Assembly: GCF_900188445.1 (NCBI RefSeq)
Contig: NZ_FZOR01000028.1
Span: 1 to 64,000, forward strand
Origin: Actinomadura meyerae
Lineage (GTDB): Bacteria; Actinomycetota; Actinomycetes; Streptosporangiales; Streptosporangiaceae
Length of the DNA stretch: 64,000 nucleotides
Reading direction: 5' to 3'
The position numbers and the translations under genes are program-made. Below the pieces are notes generated by a model, which was not told the origin of the DNA, did not search any database, and saw only the letters and a list, made by a program, of their open reading frames with translations. Below, one piece after another: positions 13,650 through 22,999 of the stretch (positions are counted from its first letter, which is position 1; every line of letters starts with the position of its first letter).

Positions 13650-14984
13650 ATGGCGGACATCGTGGTGATCGGGGCCGGTGTGGCGGGGCTCGTCGCCGCG
13701 CGCGACCTCGTCCGGGACGGGCATGACGTCGCCGTCCTGGAGGCCCGCGACCGGGTCGGCGGGCGGCTGCTCAACGGCGAGCTGCCCGGCGGGGAACCGA
13801 TCGAGGTCGGCGGCCAGTGGGTCGGGCCGGGCCAGGACAGGGTCCTCGCCCTACTCCGCGACCTCGGCCTGCCCACCTACCCGACGTACGACGAGGGGCG
13901 GCACATCGCCGAACTCGGCAGGACGCGCGGCGAGTACACCGGCCGCATCCCCCGGCTGTCGCCGCTGACGCTCGCCGACATCGCGCAGGCCCAGTTGCGG
14001 GTCGCCCGCCTGGTGCGCGGCATCCCGGCGGACGAGCCCTGGGCGGCCCGGCGCGCGGCGACGCTGGACGGGCAGACCTTCGAGACGTGGATCCGCCGGA
14101 ACATGCGCACGAGCGGGGGCCGTGCGTTCATGCGGCTGATCACGCAGGCGGTCTTCTCGGCCGAGCCGGGCGACATGTCGGCGCTGTGGGCGGGCTTCTA
14201 CATGGCGTCCGCCGGAGGGCTCGACCCGCTGATCGACACGACCGGCGGCGCCCAGCAGGACCGGGTCTCCGGCGGCTCGCAGCGGATCGCCCTCGCGCTG
14301 GCGGACGAACTGGGCGACCGCGTCGCGCTCGACTCCCCGGTGACGGCGGTCGAGTGGACGGACGGCTCGGTCCGCGTCCGCGCGGCGGGCCGCGAGATCC
14401 GGGCCCGCCGCGCGATCATCGCGGTGCCGCCGCCGCTCGCCGCCCGCATCGCCTTCAGCCCCGGCCTGCCGGGCGACCGCGACCAGCTCGTCCAGCGCAT
14501 GCCGATGGGGCGGGTCATCAAGGTGAACGTCGCCTACGACGAGCCGTTCTGGCGCGCGGACGGGTTCAGCGGCCAGGTCACCAGCGACCGCCGTCCGTTC
14601 GGCATCACGTTCGACAACACGCCGGAGGGCGGGGCGCCGGGCGTCCTCGTCGGCTTCCTCGAAGGGCGGCACGCCGACATCGCCGCCCGGCTGCCCGCCG
14701 GGGAGCGCCGCGCCCAGGTCATCGCCGACCTCGCCGCCTACTTCGGCCCGCGCGCCCGCGACCCGATCGCCTACATCGAACGGGACTGGGCGGAGGAGGA
14801 GTACTCCCGGGGCTGCTACGGCGCGTTCGCCACCCCCGGCACCCTGACCCGCTACGGCCCGTCCCTGCGCCGCCCGGTCGGGCCCCTGCACTGGGCGGGC
14901 ACGGAGACGGCCACCCGCTGGGCCGGCTACATCGACGGCGCCGTCGAATCGGGCCACCGCGCCGCCCGCGAAGCCGCCGCCTGA
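13650..14984 (+). CDS. flavin monoamine oxidase family protein
   Basis: 444 residues starting at ATG 13650 after GGGAGCGG (an ATG five codons upstream is possible). VVIGAGVAGL is the FAD dinucleotide fold, followed by ARDRVGGRL and EVGGQWVG, the hallmark blocks of MAO/polyamine oxidases; the C-terminal LHWAGTETATRWAGYIDGAVESG is the second FAD contact. It oxidises a primary or secondary amine to an imine with O2, giving H2O2. It pairs with the divergent TetR gene. Which amine is unknown. Confidence 0.9.
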   Translation: MADIVVIGAGVAGLVAARDLVRDGHDVAVLEARDRVGGRLLNGELPGGEPIEVGGQWVGPGQDRVLALLRDLGLPTYPTYDEGRHIAELGRTRGEYTGRIPRLSPLTLADIAQAQLRVARLVRGIPADEPWAARRAATLDGQTFETWIRRNMRTSGGRAFMRLITQAVFSAEPGDMSALWAGFYMASAGGLDPLIDTTGGAQQDRVSGGSQRIALALADELGDRVALDSPVTAVEWTDGSVRVRAAGREIRARRAIIAVPPPLAARIAFSPGLPGDRDQLVQRMPMGRVIKVNVAYDEPFWRADGFSGQVTSDRRPFGITFDNTPEGGAPGVLVGFLEGRHADIAARLPAGERRAQVIADLAAYFGPRARDPIAYIERDWAEEEYSRGCYGAFATPGTLTRYGPSLRRPVGPLHWAGTETATRWAGYIDGAVESGHRAAREAAA

Positions 14985-14990
14985 GCGCAG

Positions 14991-15060
14991 GCGGACCTAC
15001 TCGGGCGGACCTACTCAGGTGGACCCGCTCGGGTGGACCCGCTCGGGTGGGCCTACTCGG
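14991..15060. repeat. five 14-bp tandem repeats spanning the recQ stop
   Basis: Units gcggacctactcgg, gcggacctactcag, gtggacccgctcgg (twice) and gtgggcctactcgg run head to tail. The gene-proximal unit (15047-15060) contains the recQ stop codon (15053-15055, minus TAG) and two outer units also contain TAG. Confidence 0.85.
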
Positions 15061-16882
15061 GTGCGGCGAGGGTCTCCAGGACCTGCTCGCCGTACTTGGC
15101 GAGCTTGTTCTCGCCGACGCCGTTCACCCGGCCCAGTTCGGCGAGGGAGGACGGCAGCGCGGTGGCGATCTCGCGCAGGGTGGCGTCGTGGAAGATGACG
15201 TAGGCGGGGACGCCCTGCTCCTTCGCCGTCGCGGCGCGCCAGGCGCGGAGGCGTTCGAAGACCGGCACGGCCTCCTCGGGCAGGTCGATCGGGGCCTTCG
15301 CGGCCTTGGCGGTCTTCGCCGCCTTCGTCGCGGCGCGTTCGGGTTCGCGGCGCATCATCACCTTGCGCTCGCCGCGCAGGACGTCGCCGCTGGCGTCGGT
15401 CTGGACGAGGGTGCCGTGGTCGCTCTCGACGGCGACCAGGCCCTGCGCGAGGAGCTGCCGGATCACGCCGCGCCACTCGGCCTCGCGCAGGTCGGCGCCG
15501 ACGCCGAAGGGCTTCAGCGAGTCGTGGTCGAACTGGATGACCTTGGCGCTCTTCTTGCCGAGCAGGATGTCGATGATGTGGCCGGCGCCGAACTTCTGGC
15601 GCCGCTCGCGGTCGAGGCGCACGATCACCGACAGGACCTTCTGGGCGGCGACGGTCGCGTCCCAGGTCTCGGGCGGGTTCAGGCAGGTGTCGCAGTTGCC
15701 GCAGGGCTCGCCGGACTGGCCGAAGTAGTCGAGCAGCCGGACGCGGCGGCACTCGACCGTCTCGCAGAGGGCGAGCATGGCGTCGAGGTGCTGGGCCTGC
15801 CGGCGCCGGTGGGCGGCGTCGCCCTCGCCGCCGTCGATCATCTTGCGCAGGTTCACGACGTCCTGGAGGCCGTAGGCGAGCCACGCGGTGGACGGCAGGC
15901 CGTCGCGCCCGGCGCGGCCGGTCTCCTGGTAGTAGCCCTCGACGGACTTCGGCAGGTCGAGGTGGGCGACGAAGCGGACGTCGGGCTTGTCGATGCCCAT
16001 GCCGAACGCGATCGTCGCGACGATGACGAGGCCGTCCTCGCGCAGGAAGCGCGCCTGGTTCGCGGCGCGGGTCCGCGCGTCGAGGCCCGCGTGGTACGGC
16101 AGGGCCTCGATGCCGTTCTCGGTGAGGAACGCGGCGTGCTTCTCGACCGAGTTGCGGGACAGGCAGTAGACGATGCCCGCGTCGCCCTTGTGCTCGGTCT
16201 GGAGGAGGCGCAGGAGCTGCCGCTTGGCGTCGGTCTTCGGCTCGATCCGGTACTGGATGTTCGGGCGGTCGAAGCTGGCGACGAAGTGCCGGGCGTCCTC
16301 CAGCCGGAGCCGGGCCGCGATCTCCCGGCGGGTGGCCTCGGTCGCGGTGGCGGTGAGGGCGATGCGCGGGACGTCGGGCCAGCGCTCGTGCAGGCCGGAC
16401 AGCATCAGGTAGTCGGGCCGGAAGTCGTGCCCCCACTGCGACACGCAGTGCGCCTCGTCGATCGCGAAGAGCGAGACGTCGCCGCGGTCGAGGAGCTCGA
16501 CGGTGGCGCCGAGGCGCAGCCGCTCGGGCGCCAGGTACAGCAGGTCGAGCTCGCCCGCGGCGAACTCGGCCTCGACGACGCGGCGCTCGTCGATGTCCTG
16601 GGTGGAGTTCAGGAAGCCCGCCCGGACGCCGGCGGTGCGCAGCGCGTCCACCTGGTCCTGCATGAGGGCGATGAGCGGAGAGATCACGACGCCGGTGCCC
16701 TTCCGGACCAGCGCGGGGATCTGGTAGCACAGCGACTTCCCGCCGCCGGTCGGCATCAGGACGAGCGCGTCACCGCCGCCCACGACATGGTCGATGATCT
16801 CCCGCTGGCCGTCCCGGAACGCGTCGTAGCCGAACACGCGCCGCAGCGTCTCGAGCGTCTCCGGGATCTCGGGAGGAGTCAT
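15053..16882 (-). CDS. recQ: ATP-dependent DNA helicase RecQ
   Basis: 609 residues, full RecQ layout. Walker A PTGGGKS ends at 50, DEAH box at 142-145 in IDEAHCVSQWGHDFRPDY, the helicase C domain with QETGRAGRDG, a zinc site with Cys in ECRR and CGNCDTC (about 380-405), the winged-helix RQC region, then a basic spacer rich in AAKAA and an HRDC domain in the last 80 residues. It unwinds recombination intermediates 3' to 5'. The stop lies in the 14-bp repeat array. Single gene, ending next to the amine oxidase. Confidence 0.95.
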   Translation of the reverse strand: MTPPEIPETLETLRRVFGYDAFRDGQREIIDHVVGGGDALVLMPTGGGKSLCYQIPALVRKGTGVVISPLIALMQDQVDALRTAGVRAGFLNSTQDIDERRVVEAEFAAGELDLLYLAPERLRLGATVELLDRGDVSLFAIDEAHCVSQWGHDFRPDYLMLSGLHERWPDVPRIALTATATEATRREIAARLRLEDARHFVASFDRPNIQYRIEPKTDAKRQLLRLLQTEHKGDAGIVYCLSRNSVEKHAAFLTENGIEALPYHAGLDARTRAANQARFLREDGLVIVATIAFGMGIDKPDVRFVAHLDLPKSVEGYYQETGRAGRDGLPSTAWLAYGLQDVVNLRKMIDGGEGDAAHRRRQAQHLDAMLALCETVECRRVRLLDYFGQSGEPCGNCDTCLNPPETWDATVAAQKVLSVIVRLDRERRQKFGAGHIIDILLGKKSAKVIQFDHDSLKPFGVGADLREAEWRGVIRQLLAQGLVAVESDHGTLVQTDASGDVLRGERKVMMRREPERAATKAAKTAKAAKAPIDLPEEAVPVFERLRAWRAATAKEQGVPAYVIFHDATLREIATALPSSLAELGRVNGVGENKLAKYGEQVLETLAAPE

Positions 16883-16921
16883 CCGGCCATACTATGAACC
16901 GCCGCCGACACCCGCTGCCCG

Positions 16922-16955
16922 AACCGCTACCTGTGGATAACGGCTACTTGTGGAT
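16922..16955. repeat. two 17-bp tandem repeats spanning the HAD-gene stop
   Basis: AACCGCTACCTGTGGAT (16922-16938) and AACGGCTACTTGTGGAT (16939-16955) differ at two bases. The minus-strand stop TAG at 16944-16946 is in the second unit; the first also carries CTA, giving another TAG 17 bases further on. Confidence 0.8.
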
Positions 16956-17603
16956 GGCCTCCAGCAGGTCGGGGGTGACCTCGTCCAGGTCGGACGCGAC
17001 GTGCGCGGCGAGGGCCAGGGCGTCCTCGGCGACCGGGTGCGCGGGGCGCGGGAGCGCGACGACCGTCATCCCGGCGGCGTGGGCCGAGCGGATCCCGTTG
17101 CTGGAGTCCTCGATGGCGGCGCAGTTCTCCGGCGGGACGTCCAGCCGGGCGGCGACGGTGAGGTAGCCGTCGGGCTCGGGCTTGCCGTTCTCGACCTCCT
17201 CGGTCGACAGGGTCGTGCGGAACTGGCCCTCGACGCCGAGCTTTCCCAGCACAAGGTCGATCAGCGCGCGCGGGGCCGAACTGGCGAGGCCCAGCGGACG
17301 GTACTGGGCGAGCCTGCGGACGGCCTCCTCGGCGCCAGGCAGCAGTGGCAGCCCCTCGTCGTAACGCTGGGACATCTGGTCGATCACCTCGTAGGCGACC
17401 TCCTCGGCGGTGACGCCGTCCACCAGGTCGGTGGCGATGTAGGACGCCCACTCCTCGGTGCTCATGCCCATCAGCCGCTCCTGGGTGTCGGGCAGCCAGC
17501 GCCCGCCGTGCGCGTCGACGTAGCCGCGGCGCACCTCCTCCCACAGCGGCTCCGAGTCGATCAGGACCCCGTCCAGGTCGAACACGATGGCCTGCAAGGG
17601 CAT
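16944..17603 (-). CDS. HAD-superfamily hydrolase (beta-phosphoglucomutase/phosphatase-like)
   Basis: 219 residues from ATG 17601-17603 behind GGAGGAG. Motif I FDLDGVLIDSEPLW holds the nucleophile Asp and the acid Asp; motif II is in SSAPR, motif III Lys in NGKPEPDGY, motif IV in AIEDSSNGIRSA. The cap domain between motifs I and II is of the class I type seen in phosphoglycolate phosphatase and beta-phosphoglucomutase. Substrate not deducible. Single gene. Confidence 0.9.
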   Translation of the reverse strand: MPLQAIVFDLDGVLIDSEPLWEEVRRGYVDAHGGRWLPDTQERLMGMSTEEWASYIATDLVDGVTAEEVAYEVIDQMSQRYDEGLPLLPGAEEAVRRLAQYRPLGLASSAPRALIDLVLGKLGVEGQFRTTLSTEEVENGKPEPDGYLTVAARLDVPPENCAAIEDSSNGIRSAHAAGMTVVALPRPAHPVAEDALALAAHVASDLDEVTPDLLEAIHK

Positions 17604-17787
17604 GGCTCCTCCACGGGGATCTCGTCGCGATGACACGTCCACTACCCGGTACGGTTCCGCGGAACCCCGGCGCTCCCGAGGGTGGGCGTAACGGATTTAT
17701 GCCGCGAATGCGACATGGTCCCGTTTCAATCTGGCATCGTGGTGATCCTCCGTCCCCCTCCGGAGTCACTGCAGAGGAGATCTGCTC

Positions 17788-18282
17788 ATGGTGTTCATCG
17801 GTTTTCTCCTGGTCGCGGCCGCCATCGGCGTCGGTGCCGGCGTCGTCCTGGACAACACCGACGCGGCCGACCTCACCGTCTTCGGCCAGAGCGTGCCCGG
17901 CGTGAGCAGCCAATGGCAGGTGTTCCTGGCCGGCGCGGGCGTGGCCATCGTCTTCTTCATGGGCATGATGCTCACCTGCAGCGGCGTGGCCCGCCGCATC
18001 CGCGACCGCCGGGACCTGCGCGACCTGCGCGAGGAGCACCAGGAGTCGCTGACCACGCTGGAGATGGAGAAGCGCCGCCTGGAGCGCGAGCTCGCCCAGG
18101 TCCGGCAGGGCGGCGGCCGGCGCGGCGCGCGGGGGGCGCAGGCCCCGCAGGCCCCGCAGGCCCCGCAGCCGCCGCACCCCGCGGGGCCCGAGCCCGCCGC
18201 CACCGCGCCCGGCGGCGTCCGCGTCGCGGGCGGCCGGCCGCGCATCCGCGCCACCTCCCCGTTCTTCGAGCGGAACGACTGA
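17788..18282 (+). CDS. membrane-anchored coiled-coil protein
   Basis: 164 residues. Two hydrophobic helices at about 2-22 and 44-66 are joined by an acidic loop; then comes a coiled coil of about 45 residues (RDRRDLRDLREEHQ, LEMEKRRLERELAQV), and a Pro/Ala/Gln-rich tail with a 9-bp tandem repeat (QAP units). The layout resembles LapA-type (DUF1049) membrane proteins but with a longer tail. The cytoplasmic coiled coil suggests a scaffold role. No operon partner is obvious. Confidence 0.65.
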   Translation: MVFIGFLLVAAAIGVGAGVVLDNTDAADLTVFGQSVPGVSSQWQVFLAGAGVAIVFFMGMMLTCSGVARRIRDRRDLRDLREEHQESLTTLEMEKRRLERELAQVRQGGGRRGARGAQAPQAPQAPQPPHPAGPEPAATAPGGVRVAGGRPRIRATSPFFERND

Positions 18283-18375
18283 GGACGCGCTAATACCTGG
18301 TGATGACCGGGCCGCCCGCCCGAATCGTCACCGGGAGGGATGCCGTGCGCGGCACGTCCCGGGGATGATCGTGGT

Positions 18376-18753
18376 GTGCGAATCCTCTTCAAGGTGGGCA
18401 TCACCGCGGTCGCCCTGTGGGCCGCCACGGTCCTGATCACCGGCATCTCGCTCGGCGACCAGACGACCGGACGGCGCGTCCTCACCCTCGTCGCGGTGGC
18501 CGTGATCTTCGGCCTGGTCAACGCCATCCTCAAACCGATCATCAAGACGCTCGGCTGCGCGTTCTACATCCTCACGCTCGGGCTGATCGGCCTCGTCGTG
18601 AACGCCCTGCTGCTCCTGCTGACGAGCGAGGTCGCGCAGCGCCTCGACCTGCCCTTCCACGTGGACGGCTTCTGGCCCGCGTTCTGGGGCGCGATCGTCG
18701 TCGGCGTGGTCGGCTGGCTGCTGCACCTCTTCGTCCCGGACGACGACGACTAA
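18376..18753 (+). CDS. phage-holin-family-IV-like (YvlD/PF04020) membrane protein
   Basis: 125 residues from GTG 18376 (the open frame extends back to 18340). Hydrophobic helices at about 4-24, 34-54, 60-82 and 100-120, with the family's conserved NAILKPIIKTLG and LGLIGLVVNALLL. Members are small bacterial membrane proteins of unknown role, not proven holins. It overlaps by 4 bases, tail to tail, with the 991-residue gene. Confidence 0.8.
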   Translation: MRILFKVGITAVALWAATVLITGISLGDQTTGRRVLTLVAVAVIFGLVNAILKPIIKTLGCAFYILTLGLIGLVVNALLLLLTSEVAQRLDLPFHVDGFWPAFWGAIVVGVVGWLLHLFVPDDDD

Positions 18754-21725
18754 CCCACCGGGGGCCCCTCCGCCGCACCCTCCGTGGCGACCGCGGCGCG
18801 CTCGAACGCGCTGAGCGCGGGCCATCCGGGCGGCCCGCCCGCGTACTCGCGGTACTCCGGCGGGCGCGATCCGGGGGCGCCGACCAGCACCCAGCGGCGC
18901 GCCCGGACGGCCCCGATGAGGAACTCGGCGTCGGTGAGCGCGCCCGCGTCCGCGGCGATCAGCGCGTCGAACTCCTGGCCGGGCGCGGTGAGCGCGGCGC
19001 CGAGCGGCGTCCCCACGACGACGTCGGCGGTGCGGAGCAGGACCTCGCCGTCCGCCGCCCGCGTGCCCTCCAGATAGCCGGTGAGCTGCTCGATCCGGGC
19101 CATCGCCCGCCGCTGGTGCGCCGGGACGGCGTCCGGGTCCTCGCGCGGATCGGCGCCGCAGATCTCCGCGACGTTCTGCCGCGTCCGGGCCTCCGCCTGC
19201 GCGACCGTCTCCAGGTCGGCGGCGCGGACCGACATCTCCTCGGCGGCCTCCGTGCCGCGCCGGTCGAGCAGCGCCTCCGTCTCCGCCGCCCGCATGTTCG
19301 CGGCCTCCGCGTCCCTCCGCGCGCGCGCCGCCGCCGCGAGGGCCGCCTCGCGGGACGTGCGCGCCGCGGTCGCCCGGCCCTCGATCTCCCGCGCGACCTG
19401 CTGCGCGGCCCGCGCGCGCACGCCCGCCTCCGTCGCGCGCTCCACGGCCTCCGACGCCCGCCGCGCGTGCTCCTGGTGCTCCGCCCCGGCCTTCTCCCGC
19501 TCTCCCGCCAGCCAGGTCAGCTCGGTGCCGAGCCGCTGCTGGGACTCCTGCGCGTGCTTCAGCCGCGCCCCGCCCTCGGACACGAACGACGCCAGCCCCC
19601 GGCGCACCCGCTCGGCGTGCTCGGCGACGTCCTTGGCCTCCCGCGCCCGCCTGGCCGCCTCGTCCGCCTCCCTGGCCCGCGCCTTGACCTCGGCGCGCAG
19701 GCTCTTCAGGTCGGACGGCGGCGACGCCACATGCAGCTTCTGGGTCAGCGTCATCTTCCGCCGGACCGCCGCCAGCGCCGACTCCGCCGACACCAGCCGG
19801 TAGTAGGCGGCATGGCCCTCGGCGGCGGCGTCCGCGTCCGCCGCCGTCAGCCGGTGCGCCTCCTCCGCCGCCGCCGGGAGCGCCTCGCGCGCCCGCGCCA
19901 GCTCGTCGGTGAGGGACGCCTCCGCCTGCCGTGCCGCCTGCAACTCGGCCTGCGCCGTCTTCGCCCGCTCGTCCAGTTGCACGCACCGCGCGTAGGACGC
20001 CTCGGCCGTGCGCGTCATGGCGGTCGCCTCGTCCGCCGCCTGGTCGGCCTCCGCCTGGAGCCGGTCCGCCTCCGCGCGCGGCTCCACCAGCTCGGCCTCG
20101 GCCTCCTGCTGGACGGTTTCGAGCCGCTCCGCCTCGGCCTCGGCCTCCACCGCGGCCTGCTCGGCGTTCACGGCCGCCGCCCGCGCCTCCTCGATGGCGT
20201 CCCGCAGCGCGGCCTGCTCGACCTCCAGCTCCTCGGCGCGCCGCAGATTCTCCGCCTCGACGGCCCGCAGCGCCGCCGCGTCGCGGGGCCACTGCTCCAG
20301 CCACAGCAGCCCGCGCCGCAGCATCCGGACCTCGGTCTCCCAAGCCTGCCGCCACGCCTCCCCGACCGGCCGCAGCGCCGCCACCCGCACCCGCGACTCC
20401 GGCGCGGAGGGCCCTTCCTCCTCCTGCGGGGCGGCGGGCGCGCTTTCGGCGTCCTCGTCCTCGCTCTCGTCCTCGGACGGTGGCCCGGTGTCCACGACGG
20501 TCGCGTCGGCGTCCTCGCCCGGTAGCACGGGCAGTGCCTCGACACGGGTGATGTCGGACGCGCTCTCGCCCCGGCCCGGTTCGTCCGGCAGGGAGGGCAA
20601 CGGTTCCGCCCGGGTGACGGTGGAGGCGCTGTCGGCCTGGCTCGCTTCGTCCGGCTCCGGGGAGAGAGAGGGGAGCGGTTCGGCGCGCGTGGTGGCGGAC
20701 GCACTGTCGGCGGGCGCGGATGGCCCGCGCAATGGCTTGAACTCGACCGTCCCGTGCGAGCCCGAATCACGCACCGGGGGGTGCACGGCCTCGGGCTCTA
20801 GGAGGGGCGGCTGCTCGGGTTCCGCCGCGTCCTCGACGGGCGGCAGGGCCTTGGTCTGGACGGACTGCGCCTCCGCCGTCTCCGGGCGTGTCTCGATCAG
20901 CAGCGCGAAGACCTCGGGGTCGTCCTCCAAGGTCCGCAGCAGCCCGGCGGCCTGCTCCGGCGTGGGCGCGATGAGGAGGGCGCGCTCGTCCGCCGCCGTG
21001 AGCTCCTTGATCGCCTTGCGCACGGCCGCGGGCTCGCCGCCCGGCTGCACGTGGACGAGGCGCAGCGCCCCGGTCTCCTCCAGCGACGCCGGCGCGACCA
21101 GGAAGCGGGCGAGCACCTCCCAGTCACCCGCGAGCTGCCCGTCCCGCAATGCCCGCAATGCTGCGATATGCGGCGCCCAGCCCACGGGAGGGACGTCTTC
21201 GGGCACCTCCCTAAGCCCCGCTTCGAGCCGCTCGTAGAACTCGGTCAGCGGGCCGTACACGCTCTCGACCAGCTCGGCGCCGCCCCAGTCGGCCACGTCC
21301 GTGCCCAGCGCCGGCGTGGAACCCGCACCGTCGAGCGGCACGGTCTCCAAGGCGGACCGGACGTCCACGTCGGGCTCGTCCTCGGGCTCCTCAGCTTCGT
21401 CTTCCGGCTCCTCAGCTTCGTCTTCCGGCGCCTCGGGTTCTTCTTGCGGAGGCTCGGGTTCCTCTTCGGCCGCCTCGGCTTCCTCTTCGGGCGTGGCGTC
21501 AGCGTCCTCTACCGGTGCCTCTTCGGCGGGCGGGAGGTCGTCGTCGTCCGTGTCCTCGGACGACGGGTCGTCCGTCTCAAGGTCGGCGGGCGGTGCGTAC
21601 TCGGCGGTGGGGAGGTCGCTGGGCGGCACATAACCGGGAGACGGTTCGCTGGGGGCGGATGGGTCGGCCGGTGCGTTCGTCGGATGCCGCTCGTCCGGAT
21701 CGTTGGCCTCTGCCGGCTGTTTCAC
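18750..21725 (-). CDS. large coiled-coil protein with degenerate superfamily-1 helicase-like segments
   Basis: 991 residues, start ATG 21723-21725. Residues 1-125 are acidic and low complexity. About 130-285 is globular, with LVHVQPGGEPAAVRKAI then ERALLIAPTPEQAAGLLRTL, the spacing of helicase motifs I and Ia but without the P-loop Lys-Thr. About 300-445 is a Ser/Pro linker with a repeated ADSAS-T-RAEPLPSL unit. About 455-880 is a nearly continuous Ala/Glu/Arg coiled coil. Residues 898-960 read VVVGTPLGAALTAPG, EFDALIAADAG and RRWVLVGAPGSRPP, matching motifs II and III of UPF1/DNA2-type helicases with the D-E-A replaced. Probably a pseudo-enzyme with a structural role; no function can be stated. 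Confidence 0.7.
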   Translation of the reverse strand: MKQPAEANDPDERHPTNAPADPSAPSEPSPGYVPPSDLPTAEYAPPADLETDDPSSEDTDDDDLPPAEEAPVEDADATPEEEAEAAEEEPEPPQEEPEAPEDEAEEPEDEAEEPEDEPDVDVRSALETVPLDGAGSTPALGTDVADWGGAELVESVYGPLTEFYERLEAGLREVPEDVPPVGWAPHIAALRALRDGQLAGDWEVLARFLVAPASLEETGALRLVHVQPGGEPAAVRKAIKELTAADERALLIAPTPEQAAGLLRTLEDDPEVFALLIETRPETAEAQSVQTKALPPVEDAAEPEQPPLLEPEAVHPPVRDSGSHGTVEFKPLRGPSAPADSASATTRAEPLPSLSPEPDEASQADSASTVTRAEPLPSLPDEPGRGESASDITRVEALPVLPGEDADATVVDTGPPSEDESEDEDAESAPAAPQEEEGPSAPESRVRVAALRPVGEAWRQAWETEVRMLRRGLLWLEQWPRDAAALRAVEAENLRRAEELEVEQAALRDAIEEARAAAVNAEQAAVEAEAEAERLETVQQEAEAELVEPRAEADRLQAEADQAADEATAMTRTAEASYARCVQLDERAKTAQAELQAARQAEASLTDELARAREALPAAAEEAHRLTAADADAAAEGHAAYYRLVSAESALAAVRRKMTLTQKLHVASPPSDLKSLRAEVKARAREADEAARRAREAKDVAEHAERVRRGLASFVSEGGARLKHAQESQQRLGTELTWLAGEREKAGAEHQEHARRASEAVERATEAGVRARAAQQVAREIEGRATAARTSREAALAAAARARRDAEAANMRAAETEALLDRRGTEAAEEMSVRAADLETVAQAEARTRQNVAEICGADPREDPDAVPAHQRRAMARIEQLTGYLEGTRAADGEVLLRTADVVVGTPLGAALTAPGQEFDALIAADAGALTDAEFLIGAVRARRWVLVGAPGSRPPEYREYAGGPPGWPALSAFERAAVATEGAAEGPPVG

Positions 21726-21804
21726 GACTTCATCCCGTCCCAGATCGACCTTCCGGGGCCCCTTTTCCCCTCCTGCGGAGGACTAACGTCTCACAGGTCA
21801 AGGA

Positions 21805-22839
21805 TCAGCGGTGACCCGCCAGGGCGGCGTGATGATCTTCACCGGGGCGGGGGTCGGGGTCGGGATGGACGACGGCGCCCGACAGCCGCGGCAGCGCGTG
21901 CAGCAGGCTGTGCTCGGCGTCCACGGCCACCTTGTGGGCCCGGACGACCGTGCAGGCGGCGTCCACGACGACGTCGCACTCGGCGCGCAGGTTGTGGCCG
22001 ATCCAGCGGAGGCGGACGTCGCCCACGGCGAGGACGCCGGGGGTCGCGGCGAGGGCGGCCTCGGCGCGGTCGACGAGGTCCGGGTCCACGGCGTCCATTA
22101 GGCGGCGCCATACTTCGCGGGCCGTCTGCCACAGGACGAACGAGATCGCGCCCGTGATGAGCAGGCCCACCACAGGGTCGGCCCATGGAGCGCCCAGGGC
22201 GATGCCTCCAGCCCCCAGGAGGACGGCCAGGGAAGCGAAGCCGTCAGTGCGTGCGTGCAGGCCGTCCGCGACGAGGGCGGCCGAGCCTATGCGGCGCCCC
22301 ACACGGATGCGGTAGCGGGCCACGATCTCGTTGCCCAGGAAGCCGACCAGGGCCGCGCCGACAACGGCGGGCAGATGGTCCACAGGCTGTGGATGGGCCA
22401 GCCGGTCAACGGCCGCGAAGCCCGCGAGGGCACACGACGCGGCGATGGCCAGCACGATGACGACCCCGGCGAGGTCTTCCGCACGCCCGTAGCCGTAGGT
22501 GTAGCGGCGCGTGGGCGGGCGCCTGCCGAGCAGGAACGCGATCCCCAGCGGGACGGCCGTCAGCGCGTCCGCCGCGTTGTGGAGGGTGTCGCCCAGCAGC
22601 GCCACCGAGCCGGTGAGCGCGACCACCGCCGCTTGGAGGACGGTGGTCGCGCCCAGGCCCGCGAGGGAGATCCACAGGGCGCGCATGCCCTGCGCGCTCG
22701 CCTCCATCGCCGAGTCCACCTTGTCGGCCGCCTCGTGGGAGTGCGGACGCAGACCGTGCCCGTGGCCATGCCCGCGCCCGTGACGGTGCCCATGACCGTG
22801 ACGGTGCCCATGACCGTGGCCGTGACCGTGGTTCCTCAT
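21805..22839 (-). CDS. cation diffusion facilitator (CDF) metal transporter with His-rich N-terminus
   Basis: 344 residues from ATG 22837-22839. Residues 3-35 are almost entirely His/Gly with Arg (HGHGHGH blocks), a flexible metal-binding tail. Six transmembrane helices follow; the metal sites are H-N-A-A-D in DTLHNAADALTAV (helix II) and H-A-R-T-D in DGLHARTDGFASL (helix V), typical of Zn/Co/Fe efflux by CDF proteins. The C-terminal cytoplasmic domain (about 260-344) is the usual dimerisation domain. Probably exports zinc or cobalt in exchange for protons. Single gene. Confidence 0.9.
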   Translation of the reverse strand: MRNHGHGHGHGHRHGHGHRHGRGHGHGHGLRPHSHEAADKVDSAMEASAQGMRALWISLAGLGATTVLQAAVVALTGSVALLGDTLHNAADALTAVPLGIAFLLGRRPPTRRYTYGYGRAEDLAGVVIVLAIAASCALAGFAAVDRLAHPQPVDHLPAVVGAALVGFLGNEIVARYRIRVGRRIGSAALVADGLHARTDGFASLAVLLGAGGIALGAPWADPVVGLLITGAISFVLWQTAREVWRRLMDAVDPDLVDRAEAALAATPGVLAVGDVRLRWIGHNLRAECDVVVDAACTVVRAHKVAVDAEHSLLHALPRLSGAVVHPDPDPRPGEDHHAALAGHR

Positions 22840-22914
22840 GGGTCCACGATGAACCACGAATCCCGTTGCAGCACCTCGACAACTGCGCTGTCGTCGCAGG
22901 TACACGGCCTGTGC

Positions 22915-22999
22915 CGGTGCGGGCCCGTCGTCGGTGCGGGCCCGTCGTCAGTGCGGGCCAGTTGTCAGTGCGGGCCAGTTGTCAGTGCGGGTTGGTCGC
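22915..22999. repeat. five 17-bp tandem repeats spanning the stop of the DUF21/CBS gene
   Basis: Units at 22915, 22932, 22949, 22966 and 22983 (for example cagtgcgggccagttgt). On the minus strand units give TGA at 22982-22984, 22965-22967 and 22948-22950, that is stops in all three frames. Confidence 0.85.

Noticed and set aside
14991..15060. Possible CRISPR array in the 14-bp repeats
   Set aside because: No spacers, units are contiguous and short; no cas genes in the window.
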